DNA of 64,000 nucleotides from Parietaria judaica (GCA_954871525.1 OX940871.1:3162001-3226000), one strand, 5' to 3'. Positions 49,161 to 61,519 are shown, numbered from the stretch's first letter. A program made the numbers and translations. The notes: generated by a model not told the origin, from the letters alone.

Positions 49161-49395
49161 ATATATATAATCCACTGTTAAAGTTTAATGCGATGAAAAT
49201 ATGTAGTCTAAATAGACAGAATAAAAGTTCAATAGAAAGAGAAAATTACAGCATTGAGTAGTGAAAAGAATGAATAAAGTTGGTGAAGCTCTGGATTCAC
49301 CAAACTGATCATACATGCATATATATAGCCTGCCCGGGATTTAACCAATTCATCAAAACTCTCAAACCCGCGACGACAATGGCGGAGGAGAGAAA

Positions 49396-50549
49396 TTATG
49401 GTTTGGGCGGGTTATGTTTAGGCGGCGGAGGCGGTGGGCTTGGCTTTACATTTCTGATGACACTTCTCAGCTTCACATCTATTCATATCATCACATAAAG
49501 CATGAAATAAATCGAATATATCTATTTATCGCTTTACTTAAATGGATCAGATGAATCTTAAAATACTGTAAAAAGATATTAATTTTAGGGGACTGAAAAT
49601 CGCATTACACTGTAAAAAAATGAAATAAATAAATAAAACAATAAATGTAAAAATGAAAAATATTAAAATGTTAGGTAAATTTTAAACTTTAAATGTTCAA
49701 TTTTATAAATAAAAAATCCCGAATGGACCGAGTTTTCCCTTGGTTCTTAAGTAACGGATAGTTATTCATGTTTGACGTCGTGTTTACTTTGGTCTCAATA
49801 ATTTATATTAATTTTAATGATACCCGGACCTGCCATAAGCGAATCGTATTTTAAGGTGAGGCATATCTTTTTTTTTTAAATATGTATTTTTATAATTTTT
49901 AAAATAATAAAATAATATAAGTTATTAATTAAAACCTTTAATTGGAAGATATATATTTCATAAAACAAAGAACATTTGGCACATAATTAGTCATGAACAA
50001 TTAATAACAAGCATAACATGTTTAATTAGTATACTTTTTTTTTCTTTACTTTTTGTGCTAATATAGTTAAATAATATAATAATCTGTAATTGAAAAATAT
50101 TTTGAATTGATACATTAAAAAACTCGTGGGAGAAAATGATGAGTACAACGTTTTTTTAAAAGAAATTGAAAAGTTTAGAGGACAAACTTATGCCAAAAGT
50201 GAAGAGGGGTGATTTGATAAAGAGTTATAAGTTCAAGGACAAAATTGATTAAAGAATTCAAGGATAGTTTGGCACAAAGTGGGAATTTTACTATTGTTAA
50301 AAACTAATTGCACATGGTGTGAATCGTCGTATTAATGTTTGGCCAAATAGTGATCAATTCTAGAGGAACAATTTAAAGAAAAATTCTATATATACAGACA
50401 AAAAAAAAGAAAATATCAATTAACAGGAAATTGGTATATATATATCTACATACTCATATACAGACCTGAACGGGCTTGATGTGGTTGAACTGCAAACACA
50501 AGTACTGCAATATCATTAGATATCGAAAGAAACTCTTTGATAAACTCAT
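49396..50549 (-). pseudogene. Peptide precursor copy D, frameshifted in the signal peptide
   Basis: Exon 1 50549-50466 is 84 nt instead of 91: alignment with copies C and E shows a 7-nt deletion inside the hydrophobic core (after ATGAT). After splicing at the conserved junction, translation reaches ATG TGA and stops. Exon 2 49478-49396 itself remains clean (DVKLRSVIRNVKPSPPPPPP and a short tail) although the second Arg of the RR pair is lost. The intron (987 nt) aligns with that of E. Head-to-head with GLR2, about 2.3 kb apart. Could be a very young pseudogene, or rescued by another splice site I do not see. Confidence 0.7.
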
Positions 50550-50659
50550 TTTTGGTGTTTTTGATGAGCTGTTGAAGACATACAAGCATGAGAACATATA
50601 TATATATATATATGTGTGTGTGTTTATATGAACAAAGTTATAGGTAAAGATTGAGAAAT

Positions 50660-50985
50660 TTAATCCTGTAATTAAGTCAATCTTCTTGGTTTTATAATTA
50701 TGGAATTCAAACACTCAGGTTCATTCTTTGAGAAAAAGGGCGATGATACATTATTATGATATAGATTGGCTCTTTCAATATTTTGAATGGGATAATATAT
50801 ATTCCTCTAATACTAAAGGCTCTTTAGTCTTCCCCAAATTTATTTATTTTACACATTGAACACGGAAAAAGCTGACTGTGTATTACAATGTTATTGATTT
50901 TTATTAGCTTGGGTGTTTCTTTGTAACTACAAAGGTTTTCTTAATTCTCTTTAGTATTTAGTGAATTGCCTGTATTGAAATAATT
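50660..50985 (-). promoter_or_regulatory. Conserved upstream block of the peptide family, copy D
   Basis: AAGTCAATCTTCTTGGTTTT, CTTTCAATATTTTGAATGGG and ACACATTGAACACGGAAAAA align with 61540-61862 upstream of copy E, almost word for word. Confidence 0.5.
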
Positions 50986-50993
50986 ATAATAAG

Positions 50994-51336
50994 CAGGGGC
51001 TTTGCTTGAGGGAAGGCCGAGTAGGCCCGCACCTTCAATAAAAAATAATTTCAAATCTAGGGGCCAAATAAAAACTTGATATTTAAGAGCTCCAATATAG
51101 GTTGAGTGATTTAGTTACATTGTCTATCAAAAAAGATATGGTCGAGAAACTCGACTATTTGATTTTGATTAGTATTTTGCTGCTAGAAATAGTACACGTG
51201 TCATATTCAAATGAGTAATTATTTATTAATTGTACAAATATCTTCTATATTTTTGCATCAAAATTTAATTACAACTATGATAGAGGTTTTAAAATTACTC
51301 CTCGCCTTGACCCCGAAATTTTAAAGCAAAACCATG
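50994..51336. mobile_element. hAT-like MITE, 343 bp
   Basis: Starts CAGGGGCTTTGCTTGAGGG and ends TTTAAAGCAAAACCATG, with perfect 8-bp duplication ATAATAAG (50986-50993, 51337-51344). The paralogous copy at 61870-62720 has the same target duplication at the same place, so insertion preceded the segmental duplication. Confidence 0.82.
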
Positions 51337-51612
51337 ATAATAAGGTGCAAAATAAGGAAAAGAGAGAGGATTATATGGCAATATAAATTTGACGCGCAGG
51401 AAAGCAATATAATAAAAGTCAACGAGAAGAAAAATAGGAAGGAAGAAAATGGGGAGGAATATAATAAATCAAAGTATTTAAAAATGAATGAAGATTGTGG
51501 CATGATTAGTGTGCAATAACAAGTTTAGTAAATGCAAAGGAAGGTTGAACTAGTTAATAGCTCTAATATATATATGTCATACTGTCGCTATAGTATGGCT
51601 ATATAGTATATA

Positions 51613-51930
51613 GCAAGGTTTTAAATGCAGCTTGCAGATATCATTTCATAATTTTCATTTTACGGAGATATCTTTTGTCGATGGGAAAATCAGAAAAGAG
51701 GGCATGCGGCATGCCGAAAATAGCACATAAATTTAATGGGCATACTACATGCAAATGGGGTTTTCAACAAATATTTTAGAAAATATTTTTGAGTATTTTG
51801 GAAAGATTTTTACATAGGTTCAAACTACATATTTAATAGATACAATGCATAATTATATACAACTAAACACATCTGTAACTCAAATTTTAAGTCAGTTTAA
51901 TTTAACATAAGTGTATAATGTTAAAAGTTG
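51613..51930. mobile_element. Third copy of the CAAGGT hAT-like MITE (right end approximate)
   Basis: Starts CAAGGTTTTAAATGCAGCTTGC and contains GGGCATGCGGCATGCC in the opposite orientation to 15865-16472. Right boundary and target duplication not resolved. Confidence 0.55.
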
Positions 51931-52841
51931 AAGTGAAACTTGTAACATATATGTGTATACTGTATACTCTTACAACTAGCACTTGGTTTTCTTCTCTTCT
52001 AATAAGTCTCACATTGCTAGATTATAAGAATTTGGAATGATTTAAATACCAAAGATTTAGGATAAGAGGTTGGACCCTTATAGGATCACCCATATTATTA
52101 GAATGGAGAAGAGTCACAAAAATGTACTACCGCCACCACATTATAAGTTTTAACAAAATTCCACTCATTTGTCGCAGTTTTTGTGAAGAAACGTCGTGTG
52201 GCATTTTCATAGACTTTCCAACGACAAGTCTCGGCAAACTGAAAGATGACAATGAAACGAGAAGAATGTCAGTTTCACATACCAGCAACAAACGACATCG
52301 GTAGATATTTGAACAAAAATCTTAAAGAGTTTGTGACTCTCATTCGTTTTTGTTTGATATATATATATATATATACACACACACATTATGACAAGTTAGT
52401 AGGCGGAATTTAACTTTAATCTCTCCCCTTTCATATATAGTGCAACATTATATAATAATCATGAATTTCTTTTCCTATACTCGTAACAGATTTTCATGTC
52501 ATATTCTCATTATCTGCGCGTGCTATTTTGTGTTCTAGAGCTAAAATACTTGCATCGATCAATTTGACTGCCAACCGATTATAAAATAGATTTTAAATCT
52601 ATATAGTTGACTTCTCGGAAGAATTAAGAAATAACGAAATTGACATGAGAACGATAATGTTTCTTTTTAATACGTAATCATCATATATTTTCATTTTCAT
52701 TGTCATTTTCTTTCATTTTTTTTATGCAACTTACATCTTTTTATCAGGGTTGACCTGTAAAAACCAAACAGTATAATATAATGTATCGGACGCTATATAT
52801 AATAGAAGGAGATACAGCTCGAGCAACACAAATAAGGCACC
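51931..52841. other. GLR2 upstream region
   Basis: AT-rich; a stretch from about 52430 matches the region upstream of GLR1 (GACTTCTCGGAAGAATTAAG, TAAAAACCAAACARTATAAT, GCAACACAAATAAGGCACC). Probably includes the promoter; no single TATA box stands out. Confidence 0.5.
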
Positions 52842-55800
52842 ATGATAGGAGCCAAGATTGTACTTCTGGTGTTCATAATGATCGTGTTCGGACACATGGG
52901 TTCTGAATCCGTTGAGCAAAACCCTAATGATCATGAAGTTCATGTTGGGTTGATTCTCAACGAGGAATCCAGCGAAGGCAAGATCTTAAGAAACGTCGTG
53001 AGAACGGCAATCTCAGACTTCTACGTTCGCCATGCAAACTACGCGACCCGACTATTCCTCCATGCAAGGGACTCTAGCGGAGAAGCCCTGGGAGCTCTTT
53101 CTGATGGTTAGCCTATCTTTAACATTCTCATCGCTATTAGGCGACGGTGTGACATGGCACCTTGTGAAATAAGTAATCACGATTCAATTACACTTTTTTG
53201 TCGGTCTAAGTTTCAAAAATAATATTAAATTAACACTCGATAACTTAATAATCTTGTTAATATAGTATAACTTTTGGATCCACACGTTTATATATAAAGG
53301 GAAAATAGTGGTATATATAAGTATCTTAAGGGTATGAAAAGTTAATGTTAAGTTCTCATTTCTTTTTTTTGCGGCAAAAGTTACCAAACTTTTATGTTGT
53401 ATATTCCGTCATGTTCTCGCCCAAAACCATATCATGTGTCACGTTTTTAAACCCATTAAATATACCATTTTTATTAATAAAAAAATCAAATTGATTTATC
53501 AAATTGATTTATCAATGATACACAATGGTATATTTAATGAATTTTAAAAAAATGACATGTCATCTTCAAGAGGTCACATATTGTTCAAACCCCATGGGAC
53601 TCAGATGAGTGTTCCCTTACATGTGTTAACTTGGCCAGTAGTGGCACTTGTTCTTACAATGAATATATCTAGTAATGCGAGAGTGCATTGTAACCTTGAC
53701 CGATAGTGTCACTATTGGCCATTCAGAAAAGAAAAAAAAACATGACATGTGGCACGATTCTGGACAAAATTATGACGGGATACACAAAATAAGAGCTTGG
53801 CAACTTTCACCGCTAAAAAAAAGGAAAAAAAAAAAAGAGAAATTAACGTCAACTTTTCAAACACTTTGAATACTTATGCCGCCATTTTCCTTATGCAGAT
53901 GACTTTTTTGGAGAATGACCTTAAGTGGGTTATCATTGTGTTTCATACCCTATTTCGACACTGTTCATGTTTCTTAGCATGGGGTATTTAAGAGTAGAAT
54001 TTAATGGGATCCCAAAAAGAGGTCTTGTAGCCAATTATTCATTATATATAGATAGTGTATCATGGACTACGTCTGAGGTGTCTGAGGTGTCGTGGCCGTG
54101 AATTGTGATGTCTCAATATTTTTTTTCTTCTCATATACATAAATTAGACTTGCCTCATTTATCGATCTTTTTCCACCTTAAAATTACTTTACATTTTAGG
54201 GTGGACAAAGATCGATATATATTAAAAGGTTAAGATCTTTCACTGATGCAATCAAATTTACTATACATTTTCCCACTTGACCCGATCTATATGAATACCG
54301 AAAATATATTAAAAAAAATAGGCACGAATTATAACGCGATGATACTGATCACATAATAACTGGATATAATTTTCCATAAATTATTACAGTATACAATCTT
54401 AAGAATTCAACTTTTATTTGAAAAAAATAAAATAAATATATGTGGCCCAATTACAAGCCCAAAACTGGATAATCCCCAAGTTTCGATAGCCCAAAAAATA
54501 TGGGCCTCAATTCTCAAAACCCCTCGTCTCCCTTCGCCGGCACCGATTCTTCTCTGTGCGCGCCGTCGTGACTCGCCGTCGCTAGCCTTCGTGCCTCGCC
54601 GTCGCTAGCGTCTCCGGCCACGCGCTTCGCCCCTATGGCGGCTTCATCCCGCGCGGCCAAACGGAGGGGGATTTCGGCGGGAGAGGTTCTTGGTGTCGGC
54701 TAGTTTTAGGGTTTGTGGATTTCGCTGGTATGATTTTCGAATTAGTTTCAGCTTATGAAGATTTTTCTGTGAATCAGAACGCAATTTTGAAAATTTAGCG
54801 ACGATTGATTATGTATAATCTGTATATTATGTACAGATTATCTTCTTCCATCGAGTACTAAGTTTCTGATCATGTAATATATATTATGGAATTATCATAC
54901 ATGATCATACTGATAGTTTATATTGGCTACGAATGATTGATCCTTTCACTAATATACAGTATGGTGATAACATTGTAAGAATAACATCTCAACATATTCC
55001 CTGGTGCTTGCAGCTCTGGACCTTTGTAATAATCAGAATGTAGAAGTGTTGTTGATTGGTGGACAAACCGGAATCGAACAAAAGCTTCAGGCGGAGTTTG
55101 GTGGCAAAGCTAGACTGCCCGTTATTTCTCTTTCGAGCCGGGTTTCTTCTACGCCCGTTAAGAAATATCCCTTCTTTGTACAAATCGAAAAACCGGGAAT
55201 CTCTCAGTTTGAGGCTATGGCTTCCGCGGCCGAGGCTTTCAATTGGAATGATGTTGTTCTCATCTACGATGATTCGGACACATGGAGAGACGTAATGCGC
55301 TTGATCGATTCTTTCAAAGATAAAAATGTCGACGTGAAACATAAGAGAGAGCTTGCGTCCTCGTTTACAGACGACGACATCCGATATGAACTCGATAGGA
55401 TTTTGATGTTCCGATCTCGAATAATCGTCGTCCATGCTTCACATCAACTCCTTTTGTCTAGGCTTCTCTCGATTGCAAGAAAGATTGGACTTATGAATGA
55501 AGGGTATGCTTGGTTTCTGACTGAAACAACCACAAATATCTTGCACTGTGTTGATCACTATACAGTTGATTCAATGCAAGGGCTGATTGGTTTGAAGCCC
55601 TATATTCCATCTTCAGAGGGTCTTCGCAACCTTACATCAAGGATAAGAAGGAAAATGTATATTGAGGATCCAACCATGGAGGTTCTGGATTTAAGCTCCT
55701 TAGCTATTAGAGCTTACGATACTGTTTGGGCCGTAGCACAAGCGATCGAGAGGGTTCACAATGTAACTCCTCGGACCAATAAGCGCATTACTTACGGAAA

Positions 55801-56738
55801 TATAGTTGACCAAGTTGACTTAGGACAATCTAGGTCCTCTAGAGACAGTTCCTTATTTCTTCAGGAAATATTGCGAAGTAGGTTTATGGGTCTAAGCGGT
55901 CAGTTTCAGTTTCTCAATGGGAAGCTTCTCATTGACGACGCTTTTGAGATCATAAACTTTGTTGGTATTGGACACAGACGAGTTGAGTTTTTGAATGATA
56001 ATGAAAGCAAAGGAGAGAGAGGAAAGTCGCGCCGTTTTCTTTTATCTCGCAGTGATCTCAACGCTATCGTGTGGCCTGGAGGATCGACAACAGTTCCAGA
56101 GCGCCACTCGAAGCTTGAAAGTCGAGGAAAACTAAGAATTGTGGTTCCCGAGAAAAATACAGGATTCAAAGAACTTGTAAGCGTGGAACAAGATATTGGT
56201 TCTAAATCGTACACAGTCACTGGTTTCTGCATAGACGTGTTCAAGGCTGCTTCGCGTTTGTTACCATATCAAATAGATTTTGAATTTATTCCATTTAGAC
56301 AAGGTGTGTACAATGAACTTATCATGGAAGTATATCTTGGGGTAAGTTGATTTAAATAAATACACTTAATGTTTTTCCGTAGGTTGTTTATCTCTTTATT
56401 GAAAGTTAACTAGATTTGAAGTATTTCAGAAGTATGATGCCGCTGTGGGGGATATAACAATCTTATCGAATAGGTCAACATTTGTTGATTTCACGCAACC
56501 CTTTTCCGATATTGGCGTCGGAATACTAGTTCGGGAAGAGAAGTGTGGAATGTGGGTTATCTTCATGCCTTTTTCAGCAACTTTATGGGCAGCTATTGCG
56601 GGATTCTTTCTGCTATTTGGGTTAGTCGTGTGGATAATGGAACATACAAACAATGGGAAATTTCAAGGTTTATACACGGAGCAGATTGGAAGCTCGCTTT
56701 GGTTTGCCTTTTCGATCATTACGTTTTATCACAGTAAA

Positions 56739-56769
<31 letters not shown>

Positions 56770-58265
56770 CATTTTTGTTCATTTTTAATCTTAATACGTT
56801 GTCATTTAACATACAAATTCTATAATACTTGTCTTGTGATTTATTGTTCAGCAGCTTGTATAGACTTTACGAACTACAAATCTCATAATCTAAGGCACTT
56901 TTCAATGATTTTGGTCTTGGATTATTTTTTTATAAGATCATATATTATAGGACATTATAAGAGAAATTTATTCTGGTTTATATGCAGACGAAGAGCTGAA
57001 GAACTATGCATCGAAGTTTGTTGTCGTTGTGTGGGTATTTTTGGTGCTTATATTGACTTCTACTTATACGGCAACTTTAAGCTCGATGATGACTGTTAAA
57101 CGGATCCAACTCGACAGAGAGACGAGTTATATCGGTTACCAAGCGGGCTCTTTCGTTGCGAGGCCAGGTCTGATTAACAACTTGGATTTTAAAAAGCTTA
57201 AACCTCTCCAATCAGCTCAAGAGTTCGCCGAGGCTTTGTCAAAAGGAAGCAGAAAAGGCGGTGTTTCTGCTATTATTGACGAGATTCCGTATATAAAGCT
57301 ATTCCTTTCTCAGTACGGTACTGACGAATATTCAATGATAAAGACTTCATCTAGTAGCGGCGGTTTTGGATTTGTAAGTTTGATCTTTGTGTTTGTCAAA
57401 TATATTTGCATTCTAGTTTATTCAGTTACGTAGTTAGGTATTTGTTACACCCGCAATATTATGTTTTTAACTGTATTGTCTTTTATTAAAATTACTGTAG
57501 GTAGCTTATGAATAGGATTAATAAAGGGTGTTAAGCCTATATAAGGTGTTCATCAATGTTAGGGTTAGCTTAGCCGTCATGTTCGATTAATATTGAACAC
57601 TATTGGGAGAGTTTGCCCAGCCTAACTCTCGAGTTAGAGACTAAGGTTACGTTTATCGCTTTTATTTGATTATTGGCATGGGTCATAAAGTATATTCTTT
57701 AAGTAGGGGTAATTCGGATAAGTTATGTTTAAGGGCTAGTTAGGGTTTTTAAGGCACCCACTTTTGGGGTTTCCCTGTTGAAAATTTCAGTTAAGAGTTT
57801 GGGTCTTGTTCTCGAAGGAAAGACCGTTGACTATCGTTCTTATCAATAGTATTTCCGGAGATTCACCACCTAGGTGAATTTCCGGTTTGCTTAACATGTA
57901 CTTTATTTGATAGGTGAAATATTTTTATAAAAAATGTATGTCTTCCATTTTAGGCATTCAGAAAAGGCTCACCATTGGTCCAAGACATGTCAAAAGCAAT
58001 TGAAACCCTAAGGGAGACAGGAGAGTTAGAGAATTTGGAGAGGCTTTTCTTCCACAATCAAGCCTCTCTTTTGTCCAACGATTCTTCAGAAATCCCCGAC
58101 GCCGTCAATGTAGAAACGTTTCGCGGTCTTTTTATTCTCGCCGGGGCGGCTTTTGCAGCGGGACTCGTAAGCTTTTCTGTTGTATTGCTCATACAAAATA
58201 GGCAGAGGGTGATTGAGTACACATCTGAAGTAGCTACAAGGCTACAGATTAGATTAACATATTAG
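52842..58265 (+). CDS. Glutamate-receptor-like cation channel GLR2 (864 aa, five exons)
   Basis: Exons 52842-53106, 55014-56341, 56430-56733, 56988-57373, 57954-58265, all GT-AG; total 865 codons with no break. Signal peptide MIGAKIVLLVFIMIVFGHMG. Amino-terminal periplasmic-binding-like domain about residues 30-450. S1 ligand-binding half from about 463 (GKLRIVVPEK), with YDAAVGDITILSNR and VDFTQPFSDIGVGIL; the Arg of SNR is the usual carboxylate-binding position. M1 about 572-602, pore loop SSLWFAFSIITFYH about 619-632, M3 about 643-668 with STYTATLSSMMTV, S2 with GGVSAIIDEIPYIKLF, M4 about 819-842. Family role: amino-acid-gated, Ca2+-permeable channel in plasma or internal membranes. Length and domain order are normal for plants. 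Clade not assigned. Intron 1 (1.9 kb) holds a GC-rich island. Confidence 0.93.
54440..54760 (+). other. GC-rich, promoter-like island in GLR2 intron 1
   Basis: GGCCCAATTAC, AAGCCCAAAA and TGGGCC words (site II/telo-like promoter motifs) are followed by a CG-rich stretch with CGCCGTCGCTAGC repeated and an ATG at 54634 opening MAASSRAAKRRGISAGEVLG, which soon stops. Could be an internal promoter with first exon, or a captured gene fragment. No homologous CG-rich part is seen in GLR1 intron 1, though the GGCCCA words are. Confidence 0.4.
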
Positions 58266-58508
58266 TTAAATTCATTCATCTAGACGATTGGTATTTTCTG
58301 TAATATTGTTAGATGTTTTAAGGTGTAAAGGAAAAAATACATCAACTTTTTAAGCCATATATTTCTGTTTTTCGCAAAAGCAGATATTTATATTTCTGAA
58401 ACAATCATAAGTATAATTTGATTATTATGTTACAAACTTAGTGAATTATTAATTCAGCATGTTGGTCCCGAGTTGGGATCTGATAAAAACATAATTGTAA
58501 TTGGACCC

Positions 58509-58568
58509 GTGTTTAATTGGCGGAGGGGCACTGATCTTCTAATTACGCTTCTCGGCTTTTAATCTGTT
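58509..58568 (-). pseudogene. Peptide precursor relic F (exon 2 only)
   Basis: On the minus strand ACAG|AT is followed by TAA in place of the Val codon, then AAG CCG AGA AGC GTA ATT AGA AGA TCA, clearly the KPRSVIRRS core of copy B, with the proline run mostly deleted. No exon 1; an LTR-like element starts 45 bp away. Same tail-to-tail position relative to GLR2 as copy B has to GLR1. Confidence 0.85.
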
Positions 58569-58612
58569 GATTTCATCGTAATTGAATCTTGATATAAATA
58601 ATCACTAGCAAT

Positions 58613-59414
58613 TGTCACGAAGTGAGTGTACCTAGTAAGTTATTTTGTTTGCTTAACTGCCGTTGGATATCACTAATTCGCCTAATTTTATCTTCAGATT
58701 CACCACAGATTAACGAATATAATTGCTAGAAAAATAGAATGTATCGTGCGAAAAGGAAATGAAACAAAGGATTTCTTATTGATTTGGGAGAATACAAGAT
58801 AGAATATGAGATTCAAGAATATAACGAAGTAAGCTTGACTCGAATACAACATATATACACGAACTGAAAGACAAAGTGTTGATTGGGGTTTTCTTTCAAG
58901 GGGTCTCTCTCAGTTCCGAATGCATGTCTCTTCTCGTCTCCTCCTCTTCAATTTATACTCTTCCATCCGAGATGACGCGCTCCGTCATCTTTGGTAACAA
59001 CTAGCTGAACCGGCTCGGTTCGTGGTCTCTTTTCTCACTCGTGTAAAGCGTTCCCTCTTGACTTGGCGTGAAGAGCATCCTGCTTCGAAGTGAGCTTCCA
59101 ACGGCTTGAACAGCCCAACGGCTGTCTACTGTGTTCTTCGGGATGACATCGTCTTTTTCGAAGACCATATTTTCGTCCGCGCGTCATCCGTACGGAGTCA
59201 TTGGAACTCCGCAATGAGCTGGGCTTATAATCCGAAGTCTCTCCGCATGTTGGGCTCAGTTCACCTCTTAAGCCCGTGATGCGATATGATGTTGTATTTG
59301 GTCATTTGGTAACCATGTACGCATATTCGGACATGTGTAAATAAACTACATGTCATTTTTCCTCGCTTAGATAAAACTACATGTCGTTTATTTAAAAAAA
59401 GTTTTACATCGACA
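58613..59414 (-). mobile_element. Candidate solo LTR, about 800 bp, minus orientation
   Basis: On the minus strand it would start TGTCGATGTAAAAC and end CTTCGTGACA (TG...CA), with TATAAAT at 58957-58951 followed by a purine-rich leader. Locally GC-richer than the flanks. No target duplication found, so boundaries are tentative. Confidence 0.4.
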
Positions 59415-60327
59415 ATTCTCACTTTGTATTTTTTTATTTATGTGTTTATTAATACTTTAAATTAACTTATTTTGTCTTATAAATTAATAACATTATATAA
59501 GAGTCTAAACTTATGTTGGATCAATTTTCTACTCTTTTAAATGCGTGGTTTATATCATAGGCGAAACCAGCAACGTGAGATTTGTTATAAGTTTGCAAGA
59601 TAAACAAAAGATAACAATAGCATAAATCTTGTAAATATAGGAATTTTTTTTTTAGCGATACCATTCGTCAGTTTGCTACCTCTACACGTTAGTTAAAGTT
59701 GCAATTACACAATGAAAATTTAATTCACACAAACACTAAACTAAAAACAAGTTAATTTAACGAAATGATACATATATATTATTATTATTATTTTGATATG
59801 GTGAAAATTGTTTGTCAAATAAATCTCACTATCTATTTTTAACAATTGTATAAATATAAAGGAAGGAAGAAAATTGTAAACATAAATGTCGGAATAACAA
59901 AAATTGACTGCAAGTCTTGAACGACATGAATCAAGAAATGACAGGAGACTTCAAACGACATCAATTTTTTTTTTTTAATTTATAATAATATAAGAAAGAT
60001 AGTTAAGTTTCCAACACTGCGTGTGTGTATATATCTATATATATATATACACGCATATATATATGTAATCCACTGTTAAAGTTTAATGTAATGAGAATGT
60101 AGTATAAATATACATAATAAAAGTAATTTAATGTAAAGAGAAAATTACAACATTGAGTAGTAAAAAGAATGAACGACGTGGTTCGTAAAGTTGATGAAGC
60201 TCTGCAGTTCACCAAACTGATGCGATACATGCATATATAGCCCGGATTTAACCGATTTATTAAAAACTATCAAACACGCAACGATGAAGCGGCAGAGGAG
60301 AGAATTTATGGTCGGGGCGGGGTAGTA
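59415..60327. other. AT-rich DNA 3' of peptide gene E
   Basis: Holds a short AACGACA patch (about 59880-59965) and, from about 60055, sequence closely matching the 3' flank of copy D (TAATCCACTGTTAAAGTTTAATG). No gene. Confidence 0.5.
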
Positions 60328-61270
60328 TTAATTATGACTAGGCGGCGGAGCCTTTCTTGGCGGAGGCGGTGGGCTAGGTGTTGCTCTTCTGATTACGCTT
60401 CTTAGCTTCACATCTATTCGTAGGATCACATACTTAAGCATGAATTAAATCATATATATATTATAGCTTTATCTAAATGGATCAGATGAATCTTAAAATA
60501 ATATTATAGACTTGAGTCTGCAGTGGTAGACTCAAAATATTAATTTTGGGGACTAAAATCGCATTACCACATTTAATAATCGTATTTTAAGATGAGACTA
60601 GCTTGGATCTTGGCAAACTAAATAATTGTGTTAATCGTTTATACATATTTAACCCATTTCAATACTCTATCTATTGGTAAAAGAAAATTTTATTTATAGA
60701 CTTTTTAATTAAATGGAAATAATTAAATAATATATTTTTTTGGTTAAAAATATTTAATATATATATATTTCATAAAAAAAAGGAAATTTGGCATATAATT
60801 AGTCATGAACAATTAAAACAAGTATAACATATTTAATTAGTTTCTTTTAATTTTTTTTAATTTAGTTAATACAACAATCTGTAATTGAAAAATATTTTAA
60901 ATTGTTTAGTATGAGATTTATCGCTCTGTATAGTGTTCTTCACGAAAGCCTAAAATTCGCCTCAAACTTAAGAAAGAAAGGATAATTTTATTTTTTAAAA
61001 GAAAATTGATAAGTCTAGAGGGAAACTTAAACTAAAAATTAAAATGGGCGATTTGATAAAAAAAAAAAAAAAAAAAAAAGTTACAAGTTCCAAGGACAAA
61101 ATTGAAAAAGAGTTCAAGGATAATTTGGTACAGAAGTTGTAAATCTAGAGGATATGAGAGATATTATTAGATAGTGATCATAATAATATTTTGCCAAATA
61201 TTGATCGATTCTAGAGAAACATTTTAAAGCAAAATTCCGAAATATTTAAAAAAAAAACAATTAACAGGAA

Positions 61271-61313
<43 letters not shown>

Positions 61314-61422
61314 CCATACACGTATGCAGACCTGAACGGCCTTGGTTTGGTTGAACTGCAAACACAAGTATTGCAATTAATACGATCGTGAAACAGCGAA
61401 AGAAACTGATAGATAAACTCAT
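60328..61422 (-). CDS. Small secreted proline-rich peptide precursor, copy E (58 aa)
   Basis: Exon 1 61422-61332, intron 61331-60414 (918 nt, GTCTGC...ATAG, phase 1), exon 2 60413-60328. Signal peptide MSLSISFFRCFTIVLIAILV ends QPNQGRS; then DVKLRSVIRRATPSPPPPP and a nine-residue tail RKAPPPSHN. Intact, unlike its close paralogue D: the 7 nt missing from D are present here. TA tract in the intron near the donor (61275-61309) and another upstream (61471-61500). Function unknown; features as for copies A-C. Confidence 0.7.
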
Positions 61423-61519
61423 TTTTGGTATTATTGATATATGAGCTGTTGAAGACATACAATACAAGCGTGTATATATATATTTATGTATATATATATA
61501 TGAACAAAGTTATAGGTAG

